Shown here: one piece after another, positions 33,665-42,532 of the stretch
How the letters are laid out: each line of letters begins with the position of its first letter
Numbering within the stretch: the first letter of the stretch is position 1
NCBI RefSeq assembly: GCF_001428625.1
Contig: NZ_LMIE01000029.1
Span: forward strand, 585,873 to 649,872
Reading direction: 5' to 3'
Origin: Hydrogenophaga sp. Root209
GTDB taxonomy: Bacteria > Pseudomonadota > Gammaproteobacteria > Burkholderiales > Burkholderiaceae_C
DNA: 64,000 nt
Made by a program: the position numbers and the translations under genes
Notes under the pieces: model-generated
Seen by the model: the letters and a program-made list of their open reading frames with translations, nothing else
Database searches by the model: none
What the model was told of the DNA's origin: nothing

Positions 33665-34876
33665 ATGCAAAACTTCGACGCCATCGTCATCGGCGCTGGC
33701 GCCGCCGGCCTCTTCTGCGCCGGCATCGCCGGCCAACGCGGCCTGCGGGTGCTGGTGCTCGACCACAGCGAGAAGGTGGCCGAGAAAATCCGCATTTCGG
33801 GTGGCGGCCGCGCCAACTTCACCAACCGCGACATCGATGTGCAGGCGCCACACAAGCACTTCATCAGCGGCAATCCCCATTTCTGCCGCTCCGCGCTTTC
33901 GCGCTACACCCCGAGCGACTTCATCGAACTCCTGCAGCGCCACGGCATCGCCTTTCATGAAAAACACAAAGGTCAGCTGTTCTGTGACCGGTCGGCCGAA
34001 GACCTGATCCAGATGCTGCTGCGCGAGTGCGACGCCGGTGGCGTGCAGCGCTGGCAGCCGTGCAGCGTGAAGGCCATCCGGGTGGACGGGGACGGCGTCT
34101 ACGAACTCGACACCGACCGCGGCCCGGTGCGCAGCCCTGCGGTGGTGGTGGCCACCGGCGGCCTGTCCATCCCGAAGATCGGTGCCACCGATTTCGGCTA
34201 CCGCGTGGCCAGGCAGTTCGGCCTGCGCCTGGTCGAGCCGCGACCGGGACTGGTGCCGCTGACCTTCGACGGCGATGGTTGGCTGCCCTATGCAGGACTG
34301 TCCGGGCTGGCCCTGCCGGTGCGCATCGAGACCGGACAGAAAAAAACGCAGATGGCCTTTCTTGAGGACCTGTTGTTCACCCACCGCGGCCTCTCCGGCC
34401 CAGCGGTGCTGCAGATCTCCAGCTACTGGCAGGAGGGTATGCCGATACGCCTGAACCTGGCGCCGGAAACCAACCTGCCCGCCGCGCTGGCGTGCGCCAA
34501 GGCCACGTCGCGCAAGCTGATCGCCAACGAACTCGCCAGCCTGGTGCCCAGCCGCCTGGCCGACGCATGGGTTCAGCAGGACGCCGACTGGCAGCGCCCC
34601 GTGGCCGAGGCTTCCGACAAGGCGCTGGCGCGGCTGGCCGAACGCCTGTCGCGCTGGGAGATCACGCCGACCGGCACCGAGGGCTACAAGAAGGCCGAAG
34701 TGACACTGGGGGGCGTAGACACGCGCGACCTGTCGTCCCAGACCCTGGAATCGAAGCAGCACGGGCTGTACTTCATCGGCGAAGTGGTGGACGTGACCGG
34801 TTGGCTGGGCGGCTACAACTTCCAGTGGGCCTGGGCCAGCGCGCATGCGTGTGCGCAGGCTCTGCCAGGCCCTTAG
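33665..34876 (+). CDS. HI0933/YhiN family NAD(P)/FAD-dependent oxidoreductase
   Basis: This 403-residue flavoprotein starts MQNFDAIVIGAGAAGLFCAG (FAD-binding dinucleotide motif). It has KIRISGGGRANFTNRD (about residues 40-55) and VVDVTGWLGGYNFQWAWASA at the C-terminus, both family marks. The biochemical role of this widespread family is not settled. It ends in a 4-bp convergent overlap with the ArsR-type gene. Confidence 0.9.
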   Translation: MQNFDAIVIGAGAAGLFCAGIAGQRGLRVLVLDHSEKVAEKIRISGGGRANFTNRDIDVQAPHKHFISGNPHFCRSALSRYTPSDFIELLQRHGIAFHEKHKGQLFCDRSAEDLIQMLLRECDAGGVQRWQPCSVKAIRVDGDGVYELDTDRGPVRSPAVVVATGGLSIPKIGATDFGYRVARQFGLRLVEPRPGLVPLTFDGDGWLPYAGLSGLALPVRIETGQKKTQMAFLEDLLFTHRGLSGPAVLQISSYWQEGMPIRLNLAPETNLPAALACAKATSRKLIANELASLVPSRLADAWVQQDADWQRPVAEASDKALARLAERLSRWEITPTGTEGYKKAEVTLGGVDTRDLSSQTLESKQHGLYFIGEVVDVTGWLGGYNFQWAWASAHACAQALPGP

Positions 34877-35604
34877 TCGCCCACGACGTCGCGCCAGCGT
34901 GTGGTGCCCAACCAGTCGCGCAGGGCCAGGGCACCCGGCGGCGTGATGGTGAGGGCGCGCGTGCCCTGGCCCCGCAGGAGCCAGCCCCGCTCCAGGCAGC
35001 GGTGGCAGATCAGCGCGCCAAGCCGGCCTGCAAGGTGCATGCGCCGCTCGCTCCAGTCCAGGCACGGGCGGCAGTGCGCACGCCCGCCCGCGCGACCGGC
35101 CACCGCGGCATCCGCATCCAGCCCCAGGCACCGCAAGGCATCCGCGACGCGGTCGGTCGCATGTCCCGCGCCGGCCTCGTCGTCAAACACCACCGCCCCC
35201 GACTCCAGCAGATGATCCGCGATCGCCACACCGAGGCGGCCCGCCAGGTGGTCGTAACACGTGCGAGCGGCGCGCAGAGCGGCATCGCGCGGGCCCACGA
35301 CCAGACGGCGCGGCGCCAGCGGCGCCTGGGGCGATACCGCCAGTTGCATCAGGCCTTCGAGCACACGCGCCACCTCGGGCGAAGCCAGGCGGTGGTAACG
35401 GTGCCGCCCCTGGCGCTCCACGCGCAGCAACAGGGCGTCCACCAGCAGGCCCAGGTGGCGGCTGGCGGTGGCGGGCGTGATGTGGGCCGCATCGGCCAGT
35501 TCGCGCGCGGTCAGTGCGCGCCCATCCATCAGCGCCATCAACATGGCCGTGCGGGCGGGTTCGCCGACCAGGGCGGCGACGTGCGCGATGCGGTTGGTGT
35601 TCAT
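34873..35604 (-). CDS. ArsR-type winged-helix regulator
   Basis: This 243-residue protein has an N-terminal winged helix (residues 5-85: LVGEPARTAMLMALMDG, HITPATASRHLGLLVDA, RQGRHRYHRL). The 150-residue C-terminal part has four cysteines (AHCRPCLDW, LICHRCLERGW) that might bind metal. The start MNTNRIAH fits the domain. It is divergent from the NIPSNAP/monooxygenase pair and probably controls it; the 108-base gap holds a hairpin palindrome. Confidence 0.85.
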   Translation of the reverse strand: MNTNRIAHVAALVGEPARTAMLMALMDGRALTARELADAAHITPATASRHLGLLVDALLLRVERQGRHRYHRLASPEVARVLEGLMQLAVSPQAPLAPRRLVVGPRDAALRAARTCYDHLAGRLGVAIADHLLESGAVVFDDEAGAGHATDRVADALRCLGLDADAAVAGRAGGRAHCRPCLDWSERRMHLAGRLGALICHRCLERGWLLRGQGTRALTITPPGALALRDWLGTTRWRDVVGD

Positions 35605-35633
35605 GGCCCGAGTGTGCTGCAAGCGCGGGCCTC

Positions 35634-35659
35634 CATGCTTCGCTCCGCAGCGAAGCATG
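35634..35659. repeat. Perfect 11-bp hairpin palindrome in the divergent intergenic region
   Basis: CATGCTTCGCT and AGCGAAGCATG flank CCGC, 30 bases upstream of the arsR-type start codon. It may be an operator or part of a dispersed GC-rich repeat. No T-run follows on either strand. Confidence 0.7.
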
Positions 35660-35712
35660 CATGAGCACAAGCGCGGCAGCATGGCGGCTTCCGCACCAAT
35701 CAAAGACCTCGC

Positions 35713-36045
35713 ATGACCATCACCTGCTTCATCCGCTACCAGCTCGACCCCTTCCAGGTCGAGGCCTTTCGCACCTACGCCGAGAACTGGGGCCGCATCA
35801 TCCCGCGTTGCGGCGGTCACCTGGTGGGCTATTTCCTGCCCAGCGAAGGCACCAACGACGAGGCCTGGGGACTGATCGGCTTCGACAGCCTGGCCGCCTA
35901 CGAGGCCTACCGCGCACGCCTGCGCGCCGACGACGAGGGACGCGCGAACTTCGAGATGGCGCGCCGGCTGCGCTTCATCCTGCGCGAAGAACGCACGTTC
36001 ACCGAGCTGGTGGCGGGCACTTTCGACCGCCAGGCAGCGTCATGA
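35713..36045 (+). CDS. NIPSNAP family protein
   Basis: This 110-residue alpha/beta-barrel protein has [21 protein letters not shown] at the N-terminus, seen in two parts. It has the family pattern of a dimeric ferredoxin-like fold. The function is unknown; relatives are found with stress and catabolic genes. It overlaps the next gene by ATGA. Confidence 0.85.
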   Translation: MTITCFIRYQLDPFQVEAFRTYAENWGRIIPRCGGHLVGYFLPSEGTNDEAWGLIGFDSLAAYEAYRARLRADDEGRANFEMARRLRFILREERTFTELVAGTFDRQAAS

Positions 36046-36422
36046 TCGCCGTGATCTTCGAGGTCATCCCCAGCGAAGCGGGCCGGCAGACCTACCTGGA
36101 CATGGCCGCCGTGCTGCGCGCCGAGCTGGAGGTCATTGACGGCTTTGTCTCGGTCGAGCGTTTCGAAAGCCTGAGCCAGCCCGGCAAGCTGCTTTCTCTC
36201 TCTTACTGGCGCGACGAGGCTGCCGTTGCGCGCTGGCGCACCCTCCCATCCCATCGCCAGGCCCAGGCCGCCGGCCGTGCGGGTGTGTTCTCGGACTACC
36301 GGTTGCGCGTGGCCCTGGTGCAGCGCGACTACGGCCTGAACGCCCGCGAGCAGGCCCCGGCCGACGCCCGAGCCTTTCACACCGGGGCCGCTGGCTTGCC
36401 CGAGGTACCGAAGTGGCTATAA
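36042..36422 (+). CDS. Antibiotic biosynthesis monooxygenase (ABM) domain protein
   Basis: This 126-residue protein has a dimeric ferredoxin-like fold ([48 protein letters not shown]). Some family members oxidise quinones or degrade heme; most are uncharacterised. It is translationally coupled to the NIPSNAP gene. The rpsU promoter lies inside its last codons. Confidence 0.88.
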   Translation: MIAVIFEVIPSEAGRQTYLDMAAVLRAELEVIDGFVSVERFESLSQPGKLLSLSYWRDEAAVARWRTLPSHRQAQAAGRAGVFSDYRLRVALVQRDYGLNAREQAPADARAFHTGAAGLPEVPKWL

Positions 36423-36423
36423 T
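36396..36423 (+). promoter_or_regulatory. Sigma-70 promoter of rpsU
   Basis: TTGCCC (36396-36401), 16 bases, TATAAT (36418-36423). It lies within and at the stop codon of the ABM gene. The leader to rpsU is about 120 bases and includes a GCGGAAA/TTTCCGC dyad around 36480-36528. Confidence 0.75.
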
Positions 36424-36549
36424 CCAAGGCTTTGCTGGCAAATACCCGTCTGCCAATACTAGTTAACGACGGGACATTTTGCGGAAACGACGCTTGGGCC
36501 CGATCTTCCCGAACATCCTCTTTCCGCGCATTCTGGACATCTCTCGCCC

Positions 36550-36762
36550 ATGACGACCATCCGTGTAAAAGACAACGAACCCTTTGACGTCGCCCTGCGC
36601 CGTTTCAAGCGCACCATCGAAAAGCTCGGTTTGCTGACCGACCTGCGCGCCCGTGAGTTCTACGAAAAGCCCACCGCCGAGCGCAAGCGCAAGAAGGCTG
36701 CCGCCGTCAAGCGCCACTACAAGCGTGTGCGCTCGATGCAGCTGCCCAAGAAGCTGTACTGA
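36550..36762 (+). CDS. rpsU: 30S ribosomal protein S21
   Basis: This 70-residue basic protein ([20 protein letters not shown], then [17 protein letters not shown]) is typical S21, which helps the 30S subunit engage mRNA. It is followed by a strong terminator and then yqeY, the common rpsU-yqeY order. Confidence 0.98.
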   Translation: MTTIRVKDNEPFDVALRRFKRTIEKLGLLTDLRAREFYEKPTAERKRKKAAAVKRHYKRVRSMQLPKKLY

Positions 36763-36792
36763 GCCTGTGCCGCCGGGTTCGCCCGGTTGCCC

Positions 36793-36828
36793 AAAAGCCC
36801 GCTGGAAGACGTTCAGGCGGGCTTTTTT
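36793..36828 (+). terminator. Rho-independent terminator after rpsU
   Basis: AAAAGCCCGC and GCGGGCTTTT pair over 10 bp around a 14-base loop, followed by further T. It lies 31 bases after the rpsU stop. Confidence 0.95.
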
Positions 36829-36868
36829 GTTGTCTGAACACCCCGTTTCATCGCCCACAGGAGCCCCC

Positions 36869-37315
36869 ATGAGCCTCAAGGAACAGATCATCGAAGACAT
36901 GAAAGCCGCCATGCGCGCCAAGGACAGCGAGCGCCTGGGCACCATCCGCCTGCTGACCGCGGCCATGAAGCAGAAGGAAGTGGACGACCGCGTGGAGCTC
37001 GACGACGCCATGGTGGTGGCCATCGTCGACAAGCTCATCAAGCAGCGCAAGGACAGCATCGAGGCCTTCACCAAGGCCGCACGCATGGATTTGGCCGACA
37101 AGGAGAGTGCCGAGATGAAGGTGTTGCAGGCCTACCTGCCCGCACGCCTGTCGGCCGATGAAGTGGCCGCCGAGGTCAAGGCCATCGTGGCCGAGCTGGG
37201 CGCCACAGGCCCTGGTGACATGGGCAAGGTCATGGGCGCGGTGAAAACCCGCCTGGTCGGCAAGGCCGACATGGGCATGGTGTCGGCTGCGGTGAAGGCT
37301 GCACTGGCGGGCTAA
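36869..37315 (+). CDS. yqeY: GatB/YqeY domain protein
   Basis: This 148-residue helical protein (MSLKEQIIEDMKAAMRAKDS) is the standalone YqeY form, related to the tRNA-binding tail of GatB. AGGAG lies 5 bases before the ATG. Function is uncertain, but the family is linked to tRNA-dependent amidotransferase activity. Confidence 0.92.
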   Translation: MSLKEQIIEDMKAAMRAKDSERLGTIRLLTAAMKQKEVDDRVELDDAMVVAIVDKLIKQRKDSIEAFTKAARMDLADKESAEMKVLQAYLPARLSADEVAAEVKAIVAELGATGPGDMGKVMGAVKTRLVGKADMGMVSAAVKAALAG

Positions 37316-37316
37316 A

Positions 37317-37395
37317 CCCCCACGCTCCGCCGCTGCGCGGGTCGCTGTCCCCCCCGAGGGGGCTGATCCGCCTTGGGGCGGCCCGGCGGCGGATC
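37317..37395 (+). repeat. GC-rich intergenic repeat (family C), copy 1
   Basis: The element starts CCCCCACGCTCC just after the yqeY stop and continues CCGCTGCGCGGGTCGCTG. A CCCCC/GGGGG dyad and GGGGCGGCCC follow. The same sequence in inverted orientation lies at 38311-38392. Confidence 0.8.
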
Positions 37396-37412
37396 GTCAC
37401 CTCTTCTGCGGA

Positions 37413-38300
37413 TCAGTTCAGGATGAGTGCGGTGCCCAGCACCGCCAAAACCGCACCCAGCCAGGCGCCTGCCGCCGGCCGGCGCCGATAAACCAGCCAC
37501 AGCAGGGGCAGGATCAGGATCGGCGAGACCGAGGACAGCACGGCCACCAGACCGGCCTGACCGAGCCGCATGGCGGCCAGGATCAAGGTCATGCCCAGGG
37601 CCATCGCCACGGCGGCGCTCATGAAGGTGAGACCCGCGTCCTTCCAGTCCATGGGCAGCTTGGCGCGTGCACCTGCCCATCCGCTCGCCAGCAAGAGGGT
37701 GTGTGCAGCCAGCGCCATGCTCATGCGCGCCGCACTGGCCGCCACCGCATCCACGCCAGTGGTCATGAGGGGCTTGAGCATGAGCGTGGCCACCGACTGG
37801 CACAGCGCGGCGGCCAGCCCCAGACCCACGCCGATGATCAGCGGGCCATGTGTCTGCTCCCAGCCGTGCAGTTCGTCGCTGCGCCGGCCCCAGACGATGG
37901 CCAGCATCACGCCGCCGACCAGCAACCCGCTGCCCAGCAGCGCCCAGCCCCAGAGCACCTCGCCCAGAAAGGCCCAGGCGAGCACCGCCGAAAACAGCGC
38001 ATGACATGCAAACAGCACGCCCGAGCGGCGGGGCCCCAGGCGGTTCATGCAGGCGAAGAGCGCGGTGTCACCGATGAAAATGCCGATCACGCCCGAGAGG
38101 GCCAGCAGGCCAAAAGCCGATGCGTCCAGGCTGCGCCAGCCGCCGCCCAGCAAAGCCAGCGCCCACAGCAGCAGGCTGGCAAACAGCATGCGCCAGCGGC
38201 TGAAGGCGAATGCGCCCAGGCGCTGCGCCGGACCTGCCGAGAAAAGACTGGAGACCGCCCAGCAGGCTGCGGCGAGCAGCGCGAGCACTTCCGGGCGCAT
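37413..38300 (-). CDS. DMT-superfamily (EamA) transporter
   Basis: This 295-residue membrane protein has ten hydrophobic helices in two EamA repeats (MRPEVLALLAAACWAVSSL at the start). It is a small-molecule exporter or importer of unknown substrate. It lies downstream of pmbA on the same strand, separated by a family C repeat. Confidence 0.88.
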   Translation of the reverse strand: MRPEVLALLAAACWAVSSLFSAGPAQRLGAFAFSRWRMLFASLLLWALALLGGGWRSLDASAFGLLALSGVIGIFIGDTALFACMNRLGPRRSGVLFACHALFSAVLAWAFLGEVLWGWALLGSGLLVGGVMLAIVWGRRSDELHGWEQTHGPLIIGVGLGLAAALCQSVATLMLKPLMTTGVDAVAASAARMSMALAAHTLLLASGWAGARAKLPMDWKDAGLTFMSAAVAMALGMTLILAAMRLGQAGLVAVLSSVSPILILPLLWLVYRRRPAAGAWLGAVLAVLGTALILN

Positions 38301-38310
38301 GAAGCTCAGC

Positions 38311-38392
38311 GGCCGCAGCGAAGGGCCGCCCCGAGCAAGGCCAGCCCCCCTGGGGGGCAGCGACCCGCGCAGCGGTGGAGCGTGGGGGCCAT
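38311..38392 (-). repeat. GC-rich intergenic repeat (family C), copy 2, at the pmbA/DMT junction
   Basis: Its ATG at 38392 overlaps the pmbA stop as TGATG. It then reads CCCCCACGCTCC and CCGCTGCGCGGGTCGCTG as in copy 1. The frame opened by this ATG runs 28 codons and stops at 38306, a few bases before the DMT start codon. Confidence 0.75.
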
Positions 38393-39822
38393 CAGCTGCC
38401 TGCGATCTTCATCCGGTTGATCAAGATGGAACCCACGGTCTTGGCACCGAAGTTGTATGCATCCGCACCCACCGCCTCGACCCCCTGGAACATGTCCTTG
38501 AGGTTGCCGGCAATGGTGATTTCGTGCACCGGGTAGGCGATCTCGCCGTTTTCCACCCAGTAGCCCGAGGCGCCGCGCGAGTAGTCGCCGGTCACGTAGT
38601 TCACGCCCTGGCCCATGAGCTCGGTGACCATCAGGCCGCGGCCAAGCTTCTTGAGCATGGCGCGCAGGTCGTCGCCGGGTTGGGTGAGGCGGCTGGTGAG
38701 CGTGAGGTTGTGCGAGCCGCCGGCGTTGCCGGTGGTGCGCATGCCCAGCTTGCGCGCCGAGTAGGTGGACAGGAAATAGCCCAGCACCTTGCCGGCCGAG
38801 ACCACCTTGCGCTTGGCGGTGCGCACGCCTTCGTCGTCGAACGGTGAGCTGCCCTTGCCGTTGCGCACGTGCGGGTCTTCCAGAATGTCGATGTGTTTGG
38901 CCAGCACGCGCTTGCCCAGGCTGTTGGGCAGGAAGGTGGTGTTGCGGTAGAGCGCACCGCCGCTGGTGGCCTGCACGTAGGCACCCAGCAGGCCGGCGGC
39001 CATGGGCGACTCGAACAACACCGGGCATTCGGTGGTGGCGATCTTGCGACCGTTCAGGCGTGCGAGTGTCCGTTCGGCGGCGTAGCGGCCCACGGCTTGC
39101 GGTGTGGCCAGGTCTTGCGGCGAGCGCTGCGAGCTGTACCAGTAGTCGCGCTGCATGTTGGCACCCCGGCCGGCAATGGGCGCCACCGACAGGCTGTGGC
39201 GCGAACTGGCGTAGCCGCCGCTGAAGATGCCTGCGCCCGATCGCGCACCGTCGCGCATGTGGGCGGTGAAAAAATGCGACTGCTGGGCCGACACACCGGC
39301 GCCTTCGCTGTTGTTGATCTTCTTGCTGGTGGCAAAGGCCGCGGCTTCGCATTCCAGAGCGATGCGCATGGCCTCTTCGGAGTTCAGCACCCAGGGGTGG
39401 AACAGGTCGAGATCAAGGTAGTTGTCTGCCACGTCAGCCGCGTCGGGCAGGCCGGCCATGGGGTCCTCGGCGGTGAAGCGAGCAATGTCGTAAGCGGCCT
39501 GCACCGTCTGGCGCACGGCGGCGGCGGAGAAATCGGAGGTGGAGGCGTTGCCGCGCTTCTGGCCCAGGTACACCGTCACGCCGAGCGACTTGTCGCGGTT
39601 GCGTTCCACGTTCTCCAGCTCACCCTTGCGCACCGACACGCTGAGACCAGCGCCCTCGGACACCTCGGCCGCTGCATCGGCCGCGCCGAGCTGTTTCGCA
39701 TGGGAAAGCGCCAGATCGACGAGCTCTTCAAACTGGCTGCGGGCGTACTGGAAACCGGGGAGCGGGGCGTTGGCCGAGACCGAAGGGGTGGGCTGGGCCG
39801 GGGTGTGGGGGGCATTTTTCAT
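38392..39822 (-). CDS. pmbA: Metalloprotease-family protein PmbA (TldE)
   Basis: This 476-residue protein belongs to the TldD/PmbA family: AEVSEGAGLSVSVRKGELE near residue 60, LGVTVYLGQKRGNASTSDFS near 88, and MGQGVNYVTGDYSRGASGYW near 410. PmbA pairs with TldD to process small peptides. The start MKNAPHTPAQ is chosen since the extra upstream residues overlap the divergent yjgA promoter region. Confidence 0.92.
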   Translation of the reverse strand: MKNAPHTPAQPTPSVSANAPLPGFQYARSQFEELVDLALSHAKQLGAADAAAEVSEGAGLSVSVRKGELENVERNRDKSLGVTVYLGQKRGNASTSDFSAAAVRQTVQAAYDIARFTAEDPMAGLPDAADVADNYLDLDLFHPWVLNSEEAMRIALECEAAAFATSKKINNSEGAGVSAQQSHFFTAHMRDGARSGAGIFSGGYASSRHSLSVAPIAGRGANMQRDYWYSSQRSPQDLATPQAVGRYAAERTLARLNGRKIATTECPVLFESPMAAGLLGAYVQATSGGALYRNTTFLPNSLGKRVLAKHIDILEDPHVRNGKGSSPFDDEGVRTAKRKVVSAGKVLGYFLSTYSARKLGMRTTGNAGGSHNLTLTSRLTQPGDDLRAMLKKLGRGLMVTELMGQGVNYVTGDYSRGASGYWVENGEIAYPVHEITIAGNLKDMFQGVEAVGADAYNFGAKTVGSILINRMKIAGS

Positions 39823-39919
39823 ATCGACGGCTATGATACTGGCCGCCCTACCCGGGCGCTGCATCGCGCGCAGATGCCCATGCTGCCCAGCGTGCAGCCC
39901 TCCCCTTTTGAGACCCCAC

Positions 39920-40573
39920 ATGTCCCGCAAACCCACCAAAGGCTATTTCGTCCGCGGCCAGTTCGTCGCCCTGGGCAGCGAGCTGGACCTGGAACTCAAG
40001 CGCGAGCTCAAGGGTTCGGACGACATGAGCAAGACCGACCTGAAGAAGTACAGCGACCGGCTTCAACAGCTCGGCGAAAGCCTGCTCACACTGCGCGCCG
40101 ATCTGATGAAACGGCTTGACCTGTCGGAAAAACTGGTGGACGCGGTCAACGACTGCAAGAAGATCACCAACTTTGAAGGCCGCCGCCGCCAGATGCAGTA
40201 CATCGGCAAGCTCATGCGCGGCGTGAGCGAAGCCACGTTGGCCGAGGTGGAAGCCGTGCTCGATGAGCAGAACAAGGGTTCTGCCAAAGGCACCTTGTCG
40301 TTGCACCTGGCCGAGCAGTGGCGCGACCAACTCATTGCCAACGACGACGCGCTCACGCGCTGGCTGGAACAAGCACCGGACACCGATGTGCAGCAACTGC
40401 GAGCGCTCATCCGCCAGGCCCGCAAGGACGCGCAGGCCAACGAGGCCCTGGAACGAGCAGGTGAGGCCGTGCGCCACGGCAAGGCCTACCGCGAGATCTT
40501 CCAGCTGGTCAAGGCTGCGCTGAACGAGGGCTCGGACGAACCCGATGCGCCTGTGGAAGAAGACCCGGCATGA
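39920..40573 (+). CDS. yjgA: YjgA/DarP family ribosome-associated protein (DUF615)
   Basis: This 217-residue highly charged helical protein (SDDMSKTDLKKYSDRLQQLG; GRRRQMQYIGKLMR) is typical DUF615. E. coli YjgA/DarP associates with late 50S assembly intermediates. It is divergent from pmbA and overlaps mog by ATGA. Confidence 0.92.
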   Translation: MSRKPTKGYFVRGQFVALGSELDLELKRELKGSDDMSKTDLKKYSDRLQQLGESLLTLRADLMKRLDLSEKLVDAVNDCKKITNFEGRRRQMQYIGKLMRGVSEATLAEVEAVLDEQNKGSAKGTLSLHLAEQWRDQLIANDDALTRWLEQAPDTDVQQLRALIRQARKDAQANEALERAGEAVRHGKAYREIFQLVKAALNEGSDEPDAPVEEDPA

Positions 40574-41175
40574 ACGAAACCACCCGCCCACCCGAAGACC
40601 CGGTGCGCATCGGCATCGTGTCCATCAGCGACCGTGCGAGTACCGGCGTCTACGAAGACAAGGGCCTGCCCGCGCTGCAGGAGTGGCTCACGCGCGCGCT
40701 CAAGAACCCGATCAGCTTCGAGCCGCGGCTGATCCCCGACGAGGTCGAGCGCATCAGCGCGACGCTGATCGAGCTGGTCGACGCCGGCTGCTCGCTGGTG
40801 CTCACCACCGGCGGCACCGGCCCGGCGTTGCGCGACGTAACACCCGAGGCCACGCTGGCCGTGGCGCACAAGGAGATGCCGGGCTTTGGCGAGCAGATGC
40901 GCCAGATCAGCCTGACGTTTGTGCCCACCGCCATCCTCTCGCGGCAGGTGGCCGTGATCCGCGACCAGAGCCTGATTCTGAACCTGCCAGGCCAGCCCAA
41001 GGCAATCGCCGAGACGCTCGAAGGCCTGAAGAACGCCGACGGCACGCAGAAGGTCAACGGCATCTTTGCCGCCGTGCCCTACTGCATCGATCTGATCGGC
41101 GGGCCTTACCTTGAAACGAACGACGAGGTCTGCAAGGCCTTCCGCCCCAAATCCGCCGTGCGCCCCGCGCGCTGA
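40570..41175 (+). CDS. mog: Molybdopterin adenylyltransferase
   Basis: This 201-residue MoCF-fold protein (IGIVSISDRASTGVYEDKG; LVLTTGGTGPALRDVTPEAT; NLPGQPKAI) is Mog/MogA-like. It adenylylates molybdopterin before molybdenum insertion, a cofactor step needed by the molybdenum enzyme NasA in this window. It is coupled to yjgA by ATGA. Confidence 0.93.
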   Translation: MNETTRPPEDPVRIGIVSISDRASTGVYEDKGLPALQEWLTRALKNPISFEPRLIPDEVERISATLIELVDAGCSLVLTTGGTGPALRDVTPEATLAVAHKEMPGFGEQMRQISLTFVPTAILSRQVAVIRDQSLILNLPGQPKAIAETLEGLKNADGTQKVNGIFAAVPYCIDLIGGPYLETNDEVCKAFRPKSAVRPAR

Positions 41176-41194
41176 CATCTCCAGGAAACACACC

Positions 41195-41671
41195 ATGAAG
41201 ATCACCAAAGACACCATCGTCACACTCACCTTCCGCGCCACCGATGCCCAGGGCAAGGTGCTTGAAGACGGCAAGGAGCCGCGCGCGTACCTGCACGGCG
41301 GCTACGGCAACACCTTGCCCGGCATCGAAAAGGCGCTGGAAGGCCAGGAACCCGGCTTCGCGGCCACGCTGGTGCTGCCGCCCGAAGACGCGTTTGGTGT
41401 GCGTGACGAAAGCCTGGTGACCACCATGCCCAAGCGCGACTTTCCGCCGGGCGTGAAGGTCGGCGGCCAGCTCGAGGGCAGCGACGACAAGGGCCAGCAG
41501 CACGTGTTCACCGTGATGAAGATCAAAGGCGACACGGTGCACCTGGACGGCAACCATCCGATGGCAGGGCAGACGCTGAAGTTCGCGGTGAAGGTGGTGG
41601 ACGTGAAAGCGGCGTCGGCCGAGGAGATTTCACACGGCCACGCACACGGCGCGCACGGACATCACCACTGA
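41195..41671 (+). CDS. slyD: FKBP-type peptidyl-prolyl isomerase, SlyD-like
   Basis: This 158-residue protein has the FKBP core (MKITKDTIVTLTFRATDAQG; GGYGNTLPGIEKALEGQEPG) with an inserted flap domain. A short histidine tail (SHGHAHGAHGHHH) could bind nickel or other metals. AGGA precedes the ATG by 8 bases. It is a folding helper in the cytoplasm. Confidence 0.9.
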   Translation: MKITKDTIVTLTFRATDAQGKVLEDGKEPRAYLHGGYGNTLPGIEKALEGQEPGFAATLVLPPEDAFGVRDESLVTTMPKRDFPPGVKVGGQLEGSDDKGQQHVFTVMKIKGDTVHLDGNHPMAGQTLKFAVKVVDVKAASAEEISHGHAHGAHGHHH

Positions 41672-41675
41672 CCTC

Positions 41676-41747
41676 CGTTCGCCCTGAGCCTGTCGAAGGG
41701 CTTGTGCGACGCACCGCGTGAGGGCTTCGACAAGCTCAGCCCGAACG
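41676..41747. repeat. Inverted repeat with 23-base arms between slyD and cysE
   Basis: Left arm 41676-41698 and right arm 41725-41747 pair with three mismatches; the shared core is CTGAGC-x-TGTCGAAG. It lies between convergent genes and could act as a two-way terminator. The TTCGACAGGCTCAG type is a dispersed repeat known in many Burkholderiales and Xanthomonadales. Confidence 0.85.
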
Positions 41748-41755
41748 CGTGAAGT

Positions 41756-42523
41756 TCACTTCCCTATGAGTTGATTGAGCTTCTCGGCCTCGAAACACTC
41801 TTCACGCGCCGCGTCCTTCGGCACGCAATCACCATCGCGGGATGACTGCGAGAGCTTCTCGATCGCGCACCACAGCAGCGCGATCTGGTGTTCCTGACCG
41901 GCGGTGGAGTCGATCAGGCCGCGCATGGCCTGCGACAGCGGGTCGTCTTCCTGCGTGATGCCGTAGGCCTGGAACTTGGGGTCGGTCACGTCGGCGCTCT
42001 CGCCGGTCTTGCTCGGAATGATGCGGGCCGGTATGCCGACCGCCGTGGCACCCGCCGGCACCGGCTTGATCACCACCGCGTTGCTGCCGATCTTGGCGCC
42101 GTCGCCCACCAGGAAGCCGCCGAGCACCTTGGCGCCCGCGCTCACCACCACATCCTTGCCCAGTGTGGGGTGGCGTTTGGTGCCCTTGTAGAGCGAGGTG
42201 CCCCCCAGCGTCACGCCCTGGTAGATGGTGCAGCCGTCGCCGATCTCGGCCGTCTCGCCCACCACCACGCCCATGGCGTGGTCGAAGAACACCCGCTCAC
42301 CCACCTTGGCACCGGGATGGATCTCGATGCCGGTGAAAAAGCGCGCGATGTGCGAGATGAAACGGCCCAGCCATTTGAGGCCGTGCGTCCAGCACCAGTG
42401 CGCGGGGCGGTGCAGCCAGACCGCGTGCAGACCGGGATAGCAGGTGACGACCTCCCAGACGCTGCGCGCAGCGGGATCGCGGTCAAGAACGCACTGGATG
42501 TCGGAGCGGAGGCGGGCAAACAT
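41756..42523 (-). CDS. cysE: Serine O-acetyltransferase
   Basis: This 255-residue EpsC/NifP-size enzyme has a left-handed hexapeptide repeat domain ([45 protein letters not shown]). It makes O-acetylserine for cysteine synthesis. The C-terminal part after about residue 175 is longer than in EpsC and not conserved in type. It lies 9 bases after the trmJ gene. Confidence 0.94.
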   Translation of the reverse strand: MFARLRSDIQCVLDRDPAARSVWEVVTCYPGLHAVWLHRPAHWCWTHGLKWLGRFISHIARFFTGIEIHPGAKVGERVFFDHAMGVVVGETAEIGDGCTIYQGVTLGGTSLYKGTKRHPTLGKDVVVSAGAKVLGGFLVGDGAKIGSNAVVIKPVPAGATAVGIPARIIPSKTGESADVTDPKFQAYGITQEDDPLSQAMRGLIDSTAGQEHQIALLWCAIEKLSQSSRDGDCVPKDAAREECFEAEKLNQLIGK

Positions 42524-42532
42524 GGCGGCAGT

